DNA from: Lepisosteus oculatus
Taxonomy: Eukaryota; Chordata; Actinopteri; Semionotiformes; Lepisosteidae
Reading direction: 5' to 3'
DNA length: 64,000 nt
NCBI RefSeq assembly: GCF_040954835.1
Contig: NC_090706.1
Coordinates: forward strand, 21,647,148 to 21,711,147
Below are positions 1 to 12,899 of this stretch, in pieces. Both the position numbers and the translations under genes were made by a program. The notes under the pieces were generated by a model. The model was given only the letters and a program-made list of their open reading frames with translations, had not been told where the DNA came from and ran no database searches. Positions within the stretch are counted from its first letter, which is position 1. Each line of letters starts with the position of its first letter.

Positions 1-975
1 ACTTTGTATTAAAAGACACAAAAACTCATAATCCAGGTTCTGAATGATCTCTCGCACAGTTCCAAAGCATAAAAAACTGAAAGGACAATTTTCACAAATG
101 GCAACTAGTTGACTGCAATGTCAAATTGGATACAATTATGTAGTTGGGAGAAATATAGTTTTCCCCAGTAATATGATAAGAACAGACTAATGAAAGGTAA
201 AAAATGTCATCCTTTCTGTTTTTCTTGTTTTAGGTTTTAGGTTTTAGGTTTTGTTGCAGGTGTCTATGTGGTCCATTCGTTAGAAGAAAACAAATGGATT
301 ATGTTTAACAAGGTATTTTACCCACAAAAGCTGGTGCCTTGTGTCATGAAGCTTAAGTTTGGTCACAAATGAACTTTACAATAGGATAAAAATAGAACAT
401 GCAAGTCATCTGTAATGGTACAGTACAAGCTGGGAAAAAAAGGACATCACAAGTACAAATCACGCAAATGTGTGTGGAGTTTGCACATTCTCTGCAGGTC
501 TGTATAGGATTCCTCCCACCACCCACAGATATGATGGCTAGGTTAATTGTAGAGCTGGACCAAGGTGTTTTCAGGATAGACAGAATACAAGTCACTACAT
601 AAAGAGGGGTGGGTGTCTGGAGCAAGCGAGTCATGCTTTAGATTTGTTAAGAAACAACTGGATGGAAGCACCTGAGTGGCTTAAAAACCGTAAAGAACCT
701 TTTTCAGCCCTCCAGCCAATGATCCATACTGTATGTCACTAAAGCCGAAGTTAGATTATGTGCTGCTCCTTCAAATTCCATCAAGTGCATGGAAGAGTGT
801 AACAATTTAAAGGACGAATGGCTCCAGCAGGCAAGAAAAGTAATTCTTGGAAGCTGATTCTAAAACAGGCAGTTCTAAACAGGGCATTTTATTCCAGGGT
901 AGTGAGGTGTAAATTTCCACTTTTTCAGCGAAGGCAGACACAGCACTCAAGAGTGACCCCTGTCCTTCAACTCAC
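1..975. other. GIPC1 intron, no gene seen
   Basis: This stretch lies downstream of the fourth GIPC1 coding exon (minus strand) and must be intron if the gene is intact, because the C-terminal exons encoding the GH2 region are not present. A short run of three TTTTAGG-like units sits at about 230-255. I see no coding exon or recognisable transposon here. Confidence 0.5.
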
Positions 976-1088
976 CAGATCCTCCACAGTCGCAGGACCT
1001 TTGGAGCGCAGACGCAGCGTTCCCCGACCCGTTCCCAGCTGGGAGGCAGAACTTGATCTGCCACCTCCCGATCGCTGGCTGATCATGT
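976..1088 (-). CDS. GIPC1: GIPC1 coding exon 4
   Basis: The exon completes codon 218 and ends at codon 255. It encodes the DMISQRS segment, a serine-rich linker and the conserved [16 protein letters not shown] stretch that joins the PDZ domain to GH2. The acceptor ends in ttttccag and the donor reads gtgagt. It is 113 bases long, and with the one base carried from exon 3 makes 38 codons. The next exon (PSAFEEKAIEKV in human) is not found below 976. Confidence 0.93.
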
Positions 1089-4000
1089 CTGGAAAACAAA
1101 GTCCCACAAGCTCTTCAGTTTCTGTTCTGCACACTGCCTAACTGTAGGCCAAGCAGTTTCTAACATGTGTTGCATGCGTGATTTTTGAGGCCTTACAAGT
1201 GCACAGGTCACTTTCACAGCAAGCTACATCTCAAAGCTCTGGTCAAAGATTATGTAGTTCTGGACTCCAGACCAAAGTGTCACAGGTTCATCAAAGATGA
1301 GCCAAGCAACATATTAATCAATTATGATGATGAAAATACTAAAATAACCTCAAAAACACAATTCACTTCATAATTATTAAAATGATTAAAATCAAAATTG
1401 AAAAACCTTTGGGTTATATTCGATTCTGGCTTAACATTTGACCCACATGTACAGCATACTGTCAAAACATCTTTTTTTCACCTTACAAATATCGCAAGAC
1501 TACACCCTATGCTATCATTAACCGTGTCTGAAAAGGGGATCAACATATTTGTATTCTCTTGAATTGACTACTGCAATGCTCTGCTCTCTGGGGTATCTAA
1601 ATCTACTCTGAACAAACTGCAGTATGTCCAAAATTCAGCAGCCAGAATCCTGACCAGGTCTAGTGCAAGTGTTCACATTACACCTATTCTGGAGTCCTTG
1701 CACTGGCTTCCGGTCAAATTCCACGTAGACTTTAAAATCCTTATGCTCACCTATAAGGCTTTACATGGCTTGGCACCTCAATACCTGTCTGAACTTTTAT
1801 CGACCTACTCCCCACCTCGCAACCTCCGCTCTTCAAATTCTGCCCTCCTTACTGTCCCCAAGCCCGTCTACATTGTATGGGCGACAGGGCCTTCTCCTGC
1901 TATTCCCCCAAGCTCTGGAACTCTTTGCCCAAGGAGAGTCACCTTCTCTTAACTCCTTCAAATCCAGACTCAAAACCTTCTTCTTCAGAAAAGCCTTTAC
2001 TTAACTGGTTCCATTCTTCACCCCTCTGCTCTTCTTAGTACCACCTTCCACGGTCTCCTCTATTGTTATTGTTGTATTGTTGTAATTGTGTCTTATCTTG
2101 TGAAATCTTCTTGTTTATTGTTGTAGTCTTCTTATTTATTGTTATTGTAATCCTGTAAAGCGCTTTGAGAAGCCACCTTTAAAGGCGCTATATAAAATAA
2201 AGTGTATTATTATTATTATAAATGCACATGGACATGAGCCTACCAACATGATAAAATGAGGCTCAGGATAACTGTGTAAATTATACAATTTTAGAGCTCA
2301 CATTAATAAAAATTATAAAGTATGGAAATTTACTGAAACATCTTTTGATGTTTGGTTTCAAAAGGAAAAAATAAATTAAATTACGTTTTACAACTTCATT
2401 TTAATCCAACTAATAAAGCATTTTGACACTTCTTGTGAGTTTTTAGCAGTCTCTGGGTTTACCGTCATGAAATAAGTAATTTTGGAAACATTTTACTACT
2501 GTAGGTAAATATTGTTGTTTATCTTTTATCCTTCCTTCTGTGAAAGTTCTCGCATTTCAATCTTTTAAATTAAGCACGACTATATTTTTTAATACCAAAA
2601 ACTTCCACCAGATGGAGCCCTTGTTGCTCACTCAACAGTCTGGGCGATACGCGGCTTGATTTTTCTTTACTTTTGGGATGCATTTTCCTTTCTTTATACA
2701 CTCCCAAATATGGATTTCCACTTCAGCGCCGTACCACCAGGAGAGATGTAAATGACCTCACCACTACTGCAGTGGTAAATGCCATCCCATAATAAACCAA
2801 TTCCATAATTGCACGCATTGTCTTACTAAAAAAGTGAAAAATGTGCTACAGGGAGGCCCCCTTTTGAGAACCAACTATCTTTGATACCCATCTCGGCCCC
2901 CACACTTACAAAAGGTTGGTACTGCACTTGTGCCTTAACAGGAGCAATTCTTCTGACTGGTGAAACTTAGATTTTACTTCAAATAAACATATAATATTAA
3001 TTAGAACCAGTAAGCTTCAGCATGTGATTATAAAGTGAAACTTCCACACACCTTATATTTCTATTGGTACAGTTTCAGCTTTTCTAATTGTTCAGTTTTG
3101 CCACACAGCATATCTCACAATTAATGCAGCGATACCTATTACAACTAAAGTAATTACACAGAACTGTGGACTCATAAAGGTAAAAAAATAATGTTTCCAT
3201 TATTTACAAATTAGTAGACTGAGTACATTTCTTGCAAAGAAAAGAGCAACATTAAACTCCTGTGGTCAGTTAGCATGGCCAAACACATAAATGACAGATG
3301 CACATAAAATCCTCTTCAATTTAGGTGTCACTAGCACTACTCGCCCTAAATGGCATGTTATATAAAGATTAGGAAAACTAGGCAACTGATCCATTAAGCA
3401 AGTAATGTTTTAATTAATGGTCCACAAGGACAGGTCCACAAGAGCTGAATGACAGTTGGACATTTGTTCCAAATGATCTTTAATTTGTATCTTTTTTTAT
3501 ATGATCTTTAATTAACTTTAGTAGTGACGATTTCATGAACTTCATTAATAATAAAATGAACACCATAAGACTTCAAACACAATCAAATAAGCTGCAAAAA
3601 AGTCTGGTAAAGAAATAAAATGAGCACCTCTTTAGTGTTTTTCAATTAGTTAATGAACAAGAACTCAATAAATTAATTATTAAGACAAAGTCAACCACCT
3701 GTCCGCTAGATCCCATCCCCACTCAGCTAGTCAAAGATTCCCTCGAAGTACTTGCAGGACCTATAATTAGTATAATGAACACATCCCTTGCCATCAGGTG
3801 TTGTACCTGATAAATTTAAGTTAGCAGTTGTTAGACCGCTCCTTAAGAAGTCAAATTTGGATCCACAAGTTCTTAACTACAGGCCAGTCTCAAACATCCC
3901 ATTTCTATCTAAAATTCTTGAGAGAATAGTTATGGCCTAACTGCAATCGTATCTGGATTCAAATAATATAATTGAGAAATTTCAGTCTGGTTCCGCCCAG

Positions 4001-7000
4001 GCCACAGCACTGAAACTGCATTAATGAGTCGTAAATGATATTCTGTTAGCTACTGATGCGGGGAATGCAACAGTGCCTGTGCTTCTAGATCTTAGTGCTG
4101 CCTTTCACACGGTTGACCACTCTGTTTTGTTAAACAGGCTTGAGTTTGAGGTTGGCTTATGTAGAACCGTACTTAAGTGGTTTAATTCATATTTAATTAA
4201 TTGTTTTCATTATGCTAAAATATCTAATAATTGTACTGCTTCTTCAATGTCACCAATTCAATTTGGGGTACCACAGGGATCAGTGCTGTAATCAATATTG
4301 TTCTCTCTCTACATGCTGTAGGATAATACGAAAACATCATATTAACTTTCATTCATATCCTGATGACACTCAAAAATACATTTCATTTACACCCAATGAC
4401 AACTCTTCTATTATCACTTTAGTTAATTGCATTAATGAAGTAAAGACTTGGATGTGTGAAAACTTTTTGTTACTCAACTCTGATAAAACTGAGGTTCTGT
4501 TCTTTGGAGGAAACAATACTGATAGGACCACTATAACTTCAGCACTTAAGTTAGATACAAGGCTCTCATTTAACTCTCATGTTAGAACAGTATTGGAAAC
4601 ATGTTTCCTATAGTTAAGAAATATTGCAAAACTATGGCAGTTTCTCTCAACTCAAGACACAGAGAAACTGATACATGCTCTTGTATACAGCAGGTTAGAC
4701 TACTGCAATGCCCTACTATCAGGGAGCACCCACAACTCTTTCAATACCTTACAGCAAATTCAGAATGCAACAGCTAGAATTGTTACTAGGAGCAGAAAGT
4801 ATGACAAATAACCCCTATACTTGGCTCTCTTCATTGGCTTCCTGTCAGGTACAGGGCAGGTTTCTAAATCCTTCTACTTACAAGGCTCTCAGAGGTCAGG
4901 CACCTGTCTATCCAATAGAACTGTATACCATCCAAGTCACCTGCTTAGATCACAGAATGCAGGTCTTCTTCATATTCCACGCATTACTAAAAAAACAGTT
5001 GGCAGTAAAGCCTTTAGTTACAGGGCTCCTACCTTTTGGAACAGTCTCCCACCCCATATTCAGGATACTGAGTCAATCTCAGTATTCAAATCCAGACTGA
5101 AGACCTATTACTTCAGCCTAGCCTACTCACACTTTACATCATAGCCTGCTGCAACCATGGCTGCTGGTGCCGCTGTACATGCCATTGTGTGTCTCTATGT
5201 TGGCCCATCAGGTAGATACATCTGTTCTGACCAAACTATCCTATTCTCCTCCCCACATTGGATAGGTACCATCTGATTTGGATGCTGCATCACTGCCATG
5301 GATCGAAAAGGGACATTGTGGATATAGCTATCGTTTAGGAGGATTTTGCTGGTCTACAAAGATCTGCATGGAGTACTGACATACAGAAGACATGATGGAT
5401 GAATGGACTAATACCCTCATTCATTTATTTCCTTTTTTTAACTTATATAATGTTAGCATGCCCAAAGGGGTTGGGCAGCCAGTTGACCTTGGACCCCTAG
5501 AGGTTTTTTTTCTCCTTACTAAGTATGGTTACTTGCATTGTTAAGCGCCTTGGGGCAACCTTGTTGTGAACGGCGCTATATAAATATAAACTGAATTTCA
5601 TCTTGGTACTCCAGTTTCTTTGCATAGTCCCAAGAAACATTGGCAGGTTAACTCGCTTTTGGGAAAATCAGCCCTGGAGTGAGTGTGTTAGTGTTTGTGT
5701 CTGCATAGAACACCAGTTCATTGCAGGGCACACACAGAGTGTCTCCTGCCTTGTTCACGTTGCTTGCCAAAACGGGCTCTGGCTCCCCCGCAACCCTGTA
5801 TTGCATTAAGACAAGAGAAAAAGGATGTATCTTTAAATTACTTACCTGAACACAGCAATAATCACTTCCTTTCTGTAACTGGACTGAACTGAAAATAGGA
5901 ATTTGCTCCTTTTCTCCAAGATGCACACACACGCAGATCTATCTCGGCACTCACCAAAAGCTTTCATTGGCTCCACCAACTTCAAGGTGAAATTCTGTCC
6001 TTTGGGCAGCTCCTTCAGCATCTTGGCCACCTCGTAGTGCCGGCAGCCAATCAGGCCTTGACCATTAATAGATTCGATCATGTCACCCACATTGATCACC
6101 TGAATCCTGTCAATGATGCTGCCTTCTCTTATTCTCTGTAAAATAAATATTTTTGCACACATTTAAAATTTCTTAAAAGAGTTTTTAAAAGGTATCTGAA
6201 TAAGAGTATAGTCTGGAGTACATCAAAAGGCAGGACATTTGCAATTTATGGTAATGTACAGATACACACAGATAGCACCCCAGGTCCGGAATCGAATCCA
6301 GGACCCCAGAACTCCAAGGCAGCATGCTAGTCACTGTACCATCATGCCACCCCGCCTGCATTATAAAATCATACGAATAAAGTAGTCCCTCCCCCAACTC
6401 TTCTGGGTCATTCAGTAAATTGCATTTTTGCTACAGCATAACATTTAAGATCTGGTACTGCACCACACGCACACACGGGAAGAACAACAGGTTTTGTGAA
6501 TACACTGCAAAGCCCTTTTAAAAACCGTGCCTGAAACATCTGAATACCCCCGTGCTAGGGAAATATTCCGCTTTTCTTAATGAAGACAGAGGGTCACTTT
6601 GGATCAGGCGTAGGCTCTACCACTGGGGACCTGCTGAGGAAACAGCTGAAACTGTGATGAAAGGCCTACCTTGATGAAGGCATACCCAGCTCCATTATCA
6701 GTAATTGTGAGGCCTAAGGCATCCTCGCTCTTGAACACTTCCACTTCCTTCCGCTGGCCTTGGATGTGGGCAAAGATGAAGTCCTCAAGCCCAATTTGCC
6801 CCCCGAGAAGCTTGTCCATGTCTACCTTGTGAGTGTTCAGGGTACAGAACATCACCTGGACAGAGAAAAGAGTAAGCACAGCTTGAGATACACAGCCTCC
6901 AGAGCCCTCCAGGTCAACTAATCCTTCTACATAATACACTTTAAAATGCAAATGGTCTTAAAAAGACTTTTAAAGCAGAGTTTATGACAGACAAATGTTG

Positions 7001-10000
7001 TGGCACACCAGACTGCTCCCCACACACAAGTCTCCAGCCCAAGCTCTTATTAATATCATAAACACTTTTTTCAATTTTTAATCTGAGTTTTCCACAAAGT
7101 GCACAGTCGCCTTATTCTGGCAGTAACTGATGACAATGAAACACCAAGCTGTTTTTTTTTATATTATGTCAAACTTGAAAAATGTAACACACACCATTTT
7201 CAGAGTGTGCAACATAACACTTTGGTTACTCCCAAAATATATAAAAACACTTGCTACTGAACTATATCATAAAGCTTTAAATAGTAACTCAGAACAGCAC
7301 ACTTTCTTGTTAGTACAAAGATTCTGTGCTATCCATTTGTGGTGTCCTAAAAATCTTCTTTCATGTTCTTCCTATACACAGCATAGCTAGGACGATACTG
7401 CTATACTGTGATGGGTATAGCAGGGTATGGTCCTCCCTTGTACACTGAGATGATCGCTGGGTTACCGCAACCTTGTTTTCACAGATAACTGATACACTTC
7501 TTATTTCCAGCAAAGCATATAAAAAAGAGCAAGCGGTTGAAATCCTCTGAGCAGTAGCCCGAGATTAATTTCAATTAAGAAGTCCTCAAACCCTGCTGTC
7601 ATCCAGGAGATTTCTTAATAATTAAAAATGGGCTATAAAACATGATGACATACAGTACAACTACAAATGGCATAGTATGTTAATTTGATTAAGGTGATTA
7701 GAAGTGTCAATGGTTAAAGTTATGGAATATAGCTCCAGTAGATGTTAGAACAATGCAGGTTTGGAAACAGCATGGTGAGGAAGTAAGAAGAGAAGCCATT
7801 TCTTGCTAGAAGAGCAATGCCCTTCCATGGAATGCAACTCACATGGACACCACACTGAGAAGAGCCCCAAGCACCTAACCCCTAAACCCCTAACCTGAAC
7901 CCTAAAGAGTTCAATAGAACCTGGTGATCTGAACATAAGTTAAAAAAGAGAATTTCTGCAGATACATTAGTTAACCATATAACAGACTTTTAGATTTAGA
8001 TCTTTAAACTGTAAATCGCCAAATCTTGCACAATGTGGAGGTTTATATACAATATGCTACATATAATACAACTGCAATTAGGTACTCAAAGGAATTCTTC
8101 TAAATGCTGTTTGATAAAGGCCTTGGATCACTGAGCTTCTTCCAGCCACAATGAGGTTATGTGCCCCTTCTACAATTTTTGTTCCCTTCTCCCTCCCACC
8201 TCTCAGCAGAGTAGACAGCTCAATATAAATGATAACCTCCTAGGGTTTGGCCTTATACCTTTTTCTTCCAGGATAGGCAATGTATTTCACCAAGAATAAG
8301 TGACTTTCTAATGATGGATGGCTCCATTCCATATTTCATAAATTAAAGAGTTTAGGTCAATCCACACTGCTTATGGAGGAAACCAACTTTTTTTACATCA
8401 TTTTCTATTTCTGAAAATGTACTCAGAACAGATCAGAAATATTTACAGCTAGGCGCTCTTTTACCTTTCAAACAACTTTCCATTCACGAACTAGGGCTGA
8501 GAAAAACAAATGTTGCATCTAAAAGTTAAGGACATTTAGACTGACTCTTAATCATGGGTTTTTAGATATTTGTCACCTTCGTTTGCACATAAAAACTTTG
8601 GATGACCCAGATTTGATAAATAAAGAAGAAGTCAGCAGAGAACAAGTCCCTACAGTAAGTTCCTTAATTAGCAATGATCAAGAGAAAAAAAAGCTCAACT
8701 ACTTCCGCACACTGCTTTGGAAAAGGATTCTTTAGTACCTCTTATGTACTGCAAGTATTGTCCAAAATGTGCTTACCCATGAACACACATTCTGAAAAGC
8801 TAGCTAGATTCCAATCAATTTCAAATGTCTCCCAGTATAAAAGCAACAGTACTGTTGAACGGACAGCCCAACCAATTCAAACTGAGGTATTAAAAAGACC
8901 CTATAACTGCACTTATACAGCACTTTTCAACCCTAAGAATCCCAAAGCATTTGGTCTACATCATCAACCACTTAGCACCCAGCAACCACCTGACTGACAC
9001 ACAGGACACACTCCATGCCCACAAGCTGAGAGTGAAATTTAACCAGGACATCATGGTTAACCTCCTACTCTGATAAACAGTGACTTTAGTGGAACTTTAA
9101 TGACTAAATATTAAGGACCTCGGTTTAATCTCCTAAAGTTTGTCATATTCAAAGACAAACTGTCCCTTGTCACCATTCATCAGAAGTCTCCCATCTAAGT
9201 ATTGACCAAGCTCAGCCTTGCTTAGTTTAAGAAAGAAAATTCCAGCCACATGGTGAAAATACTGCTGTTATTACAAAATAACTTCCAAAACATGTGTGCC
9301 ATGGTCGGGAGATTTATATAGAGAATCTATTGAATTACACTGTATAAACCTGATTCAGAAGGGAATAAAGCACATTTTCACTGATTTCTACATGTATGTT
9401 GAGAGTTTTGGGCCTTCCTGTCCTATTCAATTAGTGTCCTTTATAGAGACTTTTATAAGCTTCTAACATCACTATTATTGTGAGATGTTTCACACACTAC
9501 ATCTTTCACAACAACACTATACACCAAAGGCTCTTTTGTTTAAAAAACAATGTTGAATACAAATAAATGAATATTTACTCGTGCAAAGGACTAAAAACAT
9601 GTATGTATCTTTGTTTCAATTAATTTAATATAATTTATGTGCTTTTAACTTATAAAATGTTACCCAAGATTCCAGTAGTACTATATGTTTGAATAATAAG
9701 AATTTTTCACTTGTAACCATAAGTACATCATTTATAAAACCATACCTCTTCTCAGTGCACATACTGTAAGCTCAAATGAGCTGAAAATGTAGCGACAACC
9801 ACATAGAGAACTCACATGTGAAAAATTTACACTAAAATACCTTCTAATGCACATTCCAGTGCCTCAGCTGTAAGCTGTATTTCACTCAATGTTCTTTCTC
9901 TATCAATCACAGCAGTACTAGAACTTGGAGGTTAGCACATTTTGAACAAAATGTTTGGTTATCACATTCAAATTATGTAAAACAGTTAATAAGAATTGAT

Positions 10001-11055
10001 CATATACATTTGCTTTTTAAAAGCAGTGGTAACCTTACCAATGCTTGTAGATTAATTACATTTTCTTAACGCTTGCATGACTTTACAGAAGAGGAAAAAA
10101 GGTGTTTGCTGGTGGTCTTTTAAAACAAATCAAATAGAATAAAAAATAGAACAATAATTGTCTACAATTAGGATAAATCTTTATTTTGTAGAAACCAACC
10201 ATACATTGTATAATTCCACATGTTTACTTATGAGAGTCTTGTTTTTGCAGGAGAAAATACATACAAAATATTTGAATAGCCTGATGAAAAGGTATGAAGA
10301 GGTTATAACTGTCAGAAGTGGTAAAGGTTGTGACAGGAAGGCAGGGCTTGGCCACAGATGACAAGTTTCCAACATAAATATCTGCTGTTCAGTGGCCACA
10401 AACTAGTACTGCAATTTCACAGCCATTTAACATAATTATTGGAATTATATAGTCCAAGAAGGAAAAAGAATATTAAAAAAAATTTGGAAGGTGTTAACCA
10501 TTTGTACCATCCTGACTAAGCATTTTATGGTACTGTGCATTGAATTAAATTAGTCTTTGTAACTTGGAAGTGTCTTAAGTCATAAAGGAGATGCAAGATA
10601 GCATTTGATACTAGCTTGCTAACCTGCATTATACTACTCAGCATCTAACATTAAAACAATTGTAACAAAGGAGATAATACCATTTCGTGTATGAGAAACA
10701 TCCCTGAGAATCAGCTACAGTATCATTAAGAAATGTGATATAAAATATTCTATTTTCTGACTCTGCTCACCTCTGCTGCTGGGATCCCAAAGGCTTCCCC
10801 AATTTTGCTGTAGAGCTCCCGGACATTGGTGAAGCCTTCTATTCGCCCAGTTGGGCTTCCATGGGCCAGCTGAGTGTGGAAGACCAGCCTGGGACGCAGG
10901 CTTGGGGGTGGGGGTGGTAAGCCAGGCTGGAAGCTATGCATGCTCTCGGCACTGCCCTCCAGGCCTGGCACATTCATGCCCGCTCGGATCGGCTCAGCCT
11001 CTTCATTCTCCACCAGAGGCGAGGCCTTCTTCCTCCTCCCAAGACCAAGTGGCAT
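976..11055 (-). CDS. GIPC1: GIPC1 (PDZ-domain adaptor), partial, four coding exons
   Basis: GIPC1 is a cytosolic adaptor. Its PDZ domain binds C-terminal tails of membrane receptors, and its GH2 domain links cargo to myosin VI for endocytic trafficking. Coding exons read on the minus strand are 11055-10771, 6855-6670, 6135-5955 and 1088-976. They give 255 codons in one continuous frame, with GT donors and AG acceptors at every join seen. The start [10 protein letters not shown] is the vertebrate GIPC1 start; an in-frame upstream ATG at 11154 is in the 5' UTR and not conserved. Residues about 55-115 are the GH1 region and about 130-212 the PDZ domain, with an ALGLTI carboxylate-binding loop. 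The human protein has 333 residues, so about 75 C-terminal residues lie off the left edge. The neighbour DNAJB1 on the same strand supports orthology rather than GIPC2 or GIPC3. Confidence 0.95.
1403..2219 (+). mobile_element. L2-type LINE, 3' fragment
   Basis: This is the C-terminal end of an L2 reverse transcriptase ORF, broken by stops and shifts. Conserved blocks include [43 protein letters not shown] and [14 protein letters not shown]. It is followed by the typical 3' tail, in which agcgctttgag and ggcgctatataaa precede a (ATT)n end. It lies in a GIPC1 intron in the antisense direction to the gene. Confidence 0.9.
2220..3684. other. GIPC1 intron, nothing recognised
   Basis: AT-rich intronic sequence between two L2 fragments. 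I see no exon with splice sites and no recognisable repeat. Confidence 0.4.
3685..5597 (+). mobile_element. L2-like LINE, partial reverse transcriptase and 3' end
   Basis: The fragment runs from RT motifs [19 protein letters not shown] and [17 protein letters not shown] through GVPQGSVL to the C-terminal ITPhxxxxHWLP-like and [16 protein letters not shown] blocks. The catalytic YADD box reads YPDD, so the copy is dead even apart from its stops and frameshifts. The tail has agcgccttggggcaacc and ggcgctatataaa, related to but distinct from the tail at 2160-2219, so it belongs to a different L2 subfamily. It lies in the same GIPC1 intron. Confidence 0.88.
5606..5826 (+). mobile_element. tRNA-like SINE family, 5'-truncated copy
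   Basis: This matches the body of the interspersed family also seen at 17.4, 18.6, 26.8, 29.9, 51.5 and 60.0 kb (tactccagtttc, caggttaa, ctggcgtcc-type block, ccctgtattg...). The RNA polymerase III head is missing. It follows an L2 end almost directly. Confidence 0.7.
5955..6135 (-). CDS. GIPC1: GIPC1 coding exon 3 (second half of PDZ domain)
   Basis: Encodes residues 158-217 plus the first base of codon 218: [26 protein letters not shown] and the [15 protein letters not shown] helix. That helix closes the PDZ peptide groove. The acceptor is ttttacag and the donor gtgagt, phase 1. The sequence is highly similar to human GIPC1 (RIKEGSVIDHIHLISVGDMI). Confidence 0.95.
6263..6357 (-). mobile_element. 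tRNA-like SINE head fragment
   Basis: On the minus strand this reads as the SINE head, with an A-box-like cagtgactagcatgctgcc and a B-box-like ggattcgattcc. It is about 95 bases and truncated at both ends. It lies between GIPC1 coding exons 2 and 3. Confidence 0.65.
6670..6855 (-). CDS. GIPC1: GIPC1 coding exon 2 (start of PDZ domain)
   Basis: 62 codons, phase 0 at both ends, residues 96-157. It begins [19 protein letters not shown], the GH1/linker segment that is nearly invariant in GIPC1. It ends with EALGLTI-type PDZ loop residues and GAGYAFIK. The acceptor is ctctgtccag and the donor gtaggc. Confidence 0.96.
6856..8893. other. GIPC1 intron between coding exons 1 and 2, nothing recognised
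   Basis: Intronic AT-rich sequence. A small cluster of ccctaaaccc-like units occurs near 7870-7905. No exon or transposon was recognised in this part of the intron. Confidence 0.4.
8894..9269 (-). mobile_element. Diverged 5S-rRNA-derived SINE
   Basis: The minus strand carries, in order, a 5S-like internal promoter block (aagcaaggctgagcttggtcaatacttagatgggagac in pieces), a gatgtcctggttaaattt core block, and a 3' end with aaagtgctgtataagtgcag. The order is the same as in the younger copies at 42.4 and 60.2 kb, but identity is clearly lower, so this is an older copy or another subfamily. Confidence 0.7.
9270..10770. other. GIPC1 intron, nothing recognised
   Basis: Remaining part of the intron upstream of coding exon 2, AT-rich. 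I see no supported feature. Confidence 0.4.
10771..11055 (-). CDS. GIPC1: GIPC1 first coding exon
   Basis: 95 codons from the ATG at 11055. It encodes [10 protein letters not shown], an acidic LVENEEAEP patch, a proline run ([21 protein letters not shown]) and the GH1 region ending in IPAAE. The donor is gtgagc. Human exon 1 has 96 codons but carries a glycine-rich insert where this gene has [17 protein letters not shown] residues. On the minus strand the exon probably starts at 11168, after ctccattctgcag, which would leave about 113 bases of 5' UTR. Confidence 0.96.
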
Positions 11056-11168
11056 GGTGCTACCTATCAAGTCCAATCGCTCTTCCCAGGCAAGGAAAAG
11101 TCCTACGGGGCTTAGACAGGCATGGGTCCAGCAGCACTGATGCCAGCTGGACACAGATCACTCCAAAG

Positions 11169-11607
11169 CTGCAGAATGGAGAAGGCAAGGAGACAAACCA
11201 CCTCGATCATTAACCACCAGCCAAACTGTATTCACAAAGGCAGCCCACAGGATTTCACCAGCATCCCAAGCACTTGCCTGAGACTGAAACAGACACATCA
11301 ACTAGAACAGAGCCATGGTGCATTGTAAACTACAAACAACTCTGGAAAGTGCTGGCAAACAGCAGTGAAGTTAGATTCTGGACAGACCTGAAACAGAGGA
11401 AGGAGAAAACAAAGAATTACCTAACAAATTAGGAAATCAGCATCATCCCAAATATAATAGTTCACACTCTAGGAGAAGTAAAAGAACTTTTATTTCACTA
11501 AGTTTAAAATATCTGTCCATTCTGCACGACCACAAAATCCCAAACACATTTCTCATGCTCATTCTGGCTTCAACAGCATGTATTGAAACTTTAGTGCAAT
11601 GCATCTA
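11169..11607. other. GIPC1 5' UTR intron, nothing recognised
   Basis: Sequence between the predicted acceptor of the first coding exon and a Tc1 insertion. No feature seen. Confidence 0.35.
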
Positions 11608-12897
<1,290 letters not shown>

Positions 12898-12899
12898 TA

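Noticed and set aside
230..258. TTTTAGG-like units resembling telomere repeat
   Set aside because: Only three units, with a 7-base unit not equal to vertebrate TTAGGG; likely chance or slippage.
818..1141. 107-codon plus-strand open frame
   Set aside because: It is the antisense shadow of GIPC1 exon 4.
7868..7905. ccctaaaccc-like cluster suggesting an interstitial telomere
   Set aside because: Short, irregular and not TTAGGG; no array.
11154..11154. Upstream in-frame ATG giving GIPC1 33 extra residues
   Set aside because: It would lie in or next to the predicted 5' UTR splice region, and the extra residues have no GIPC resemblance.
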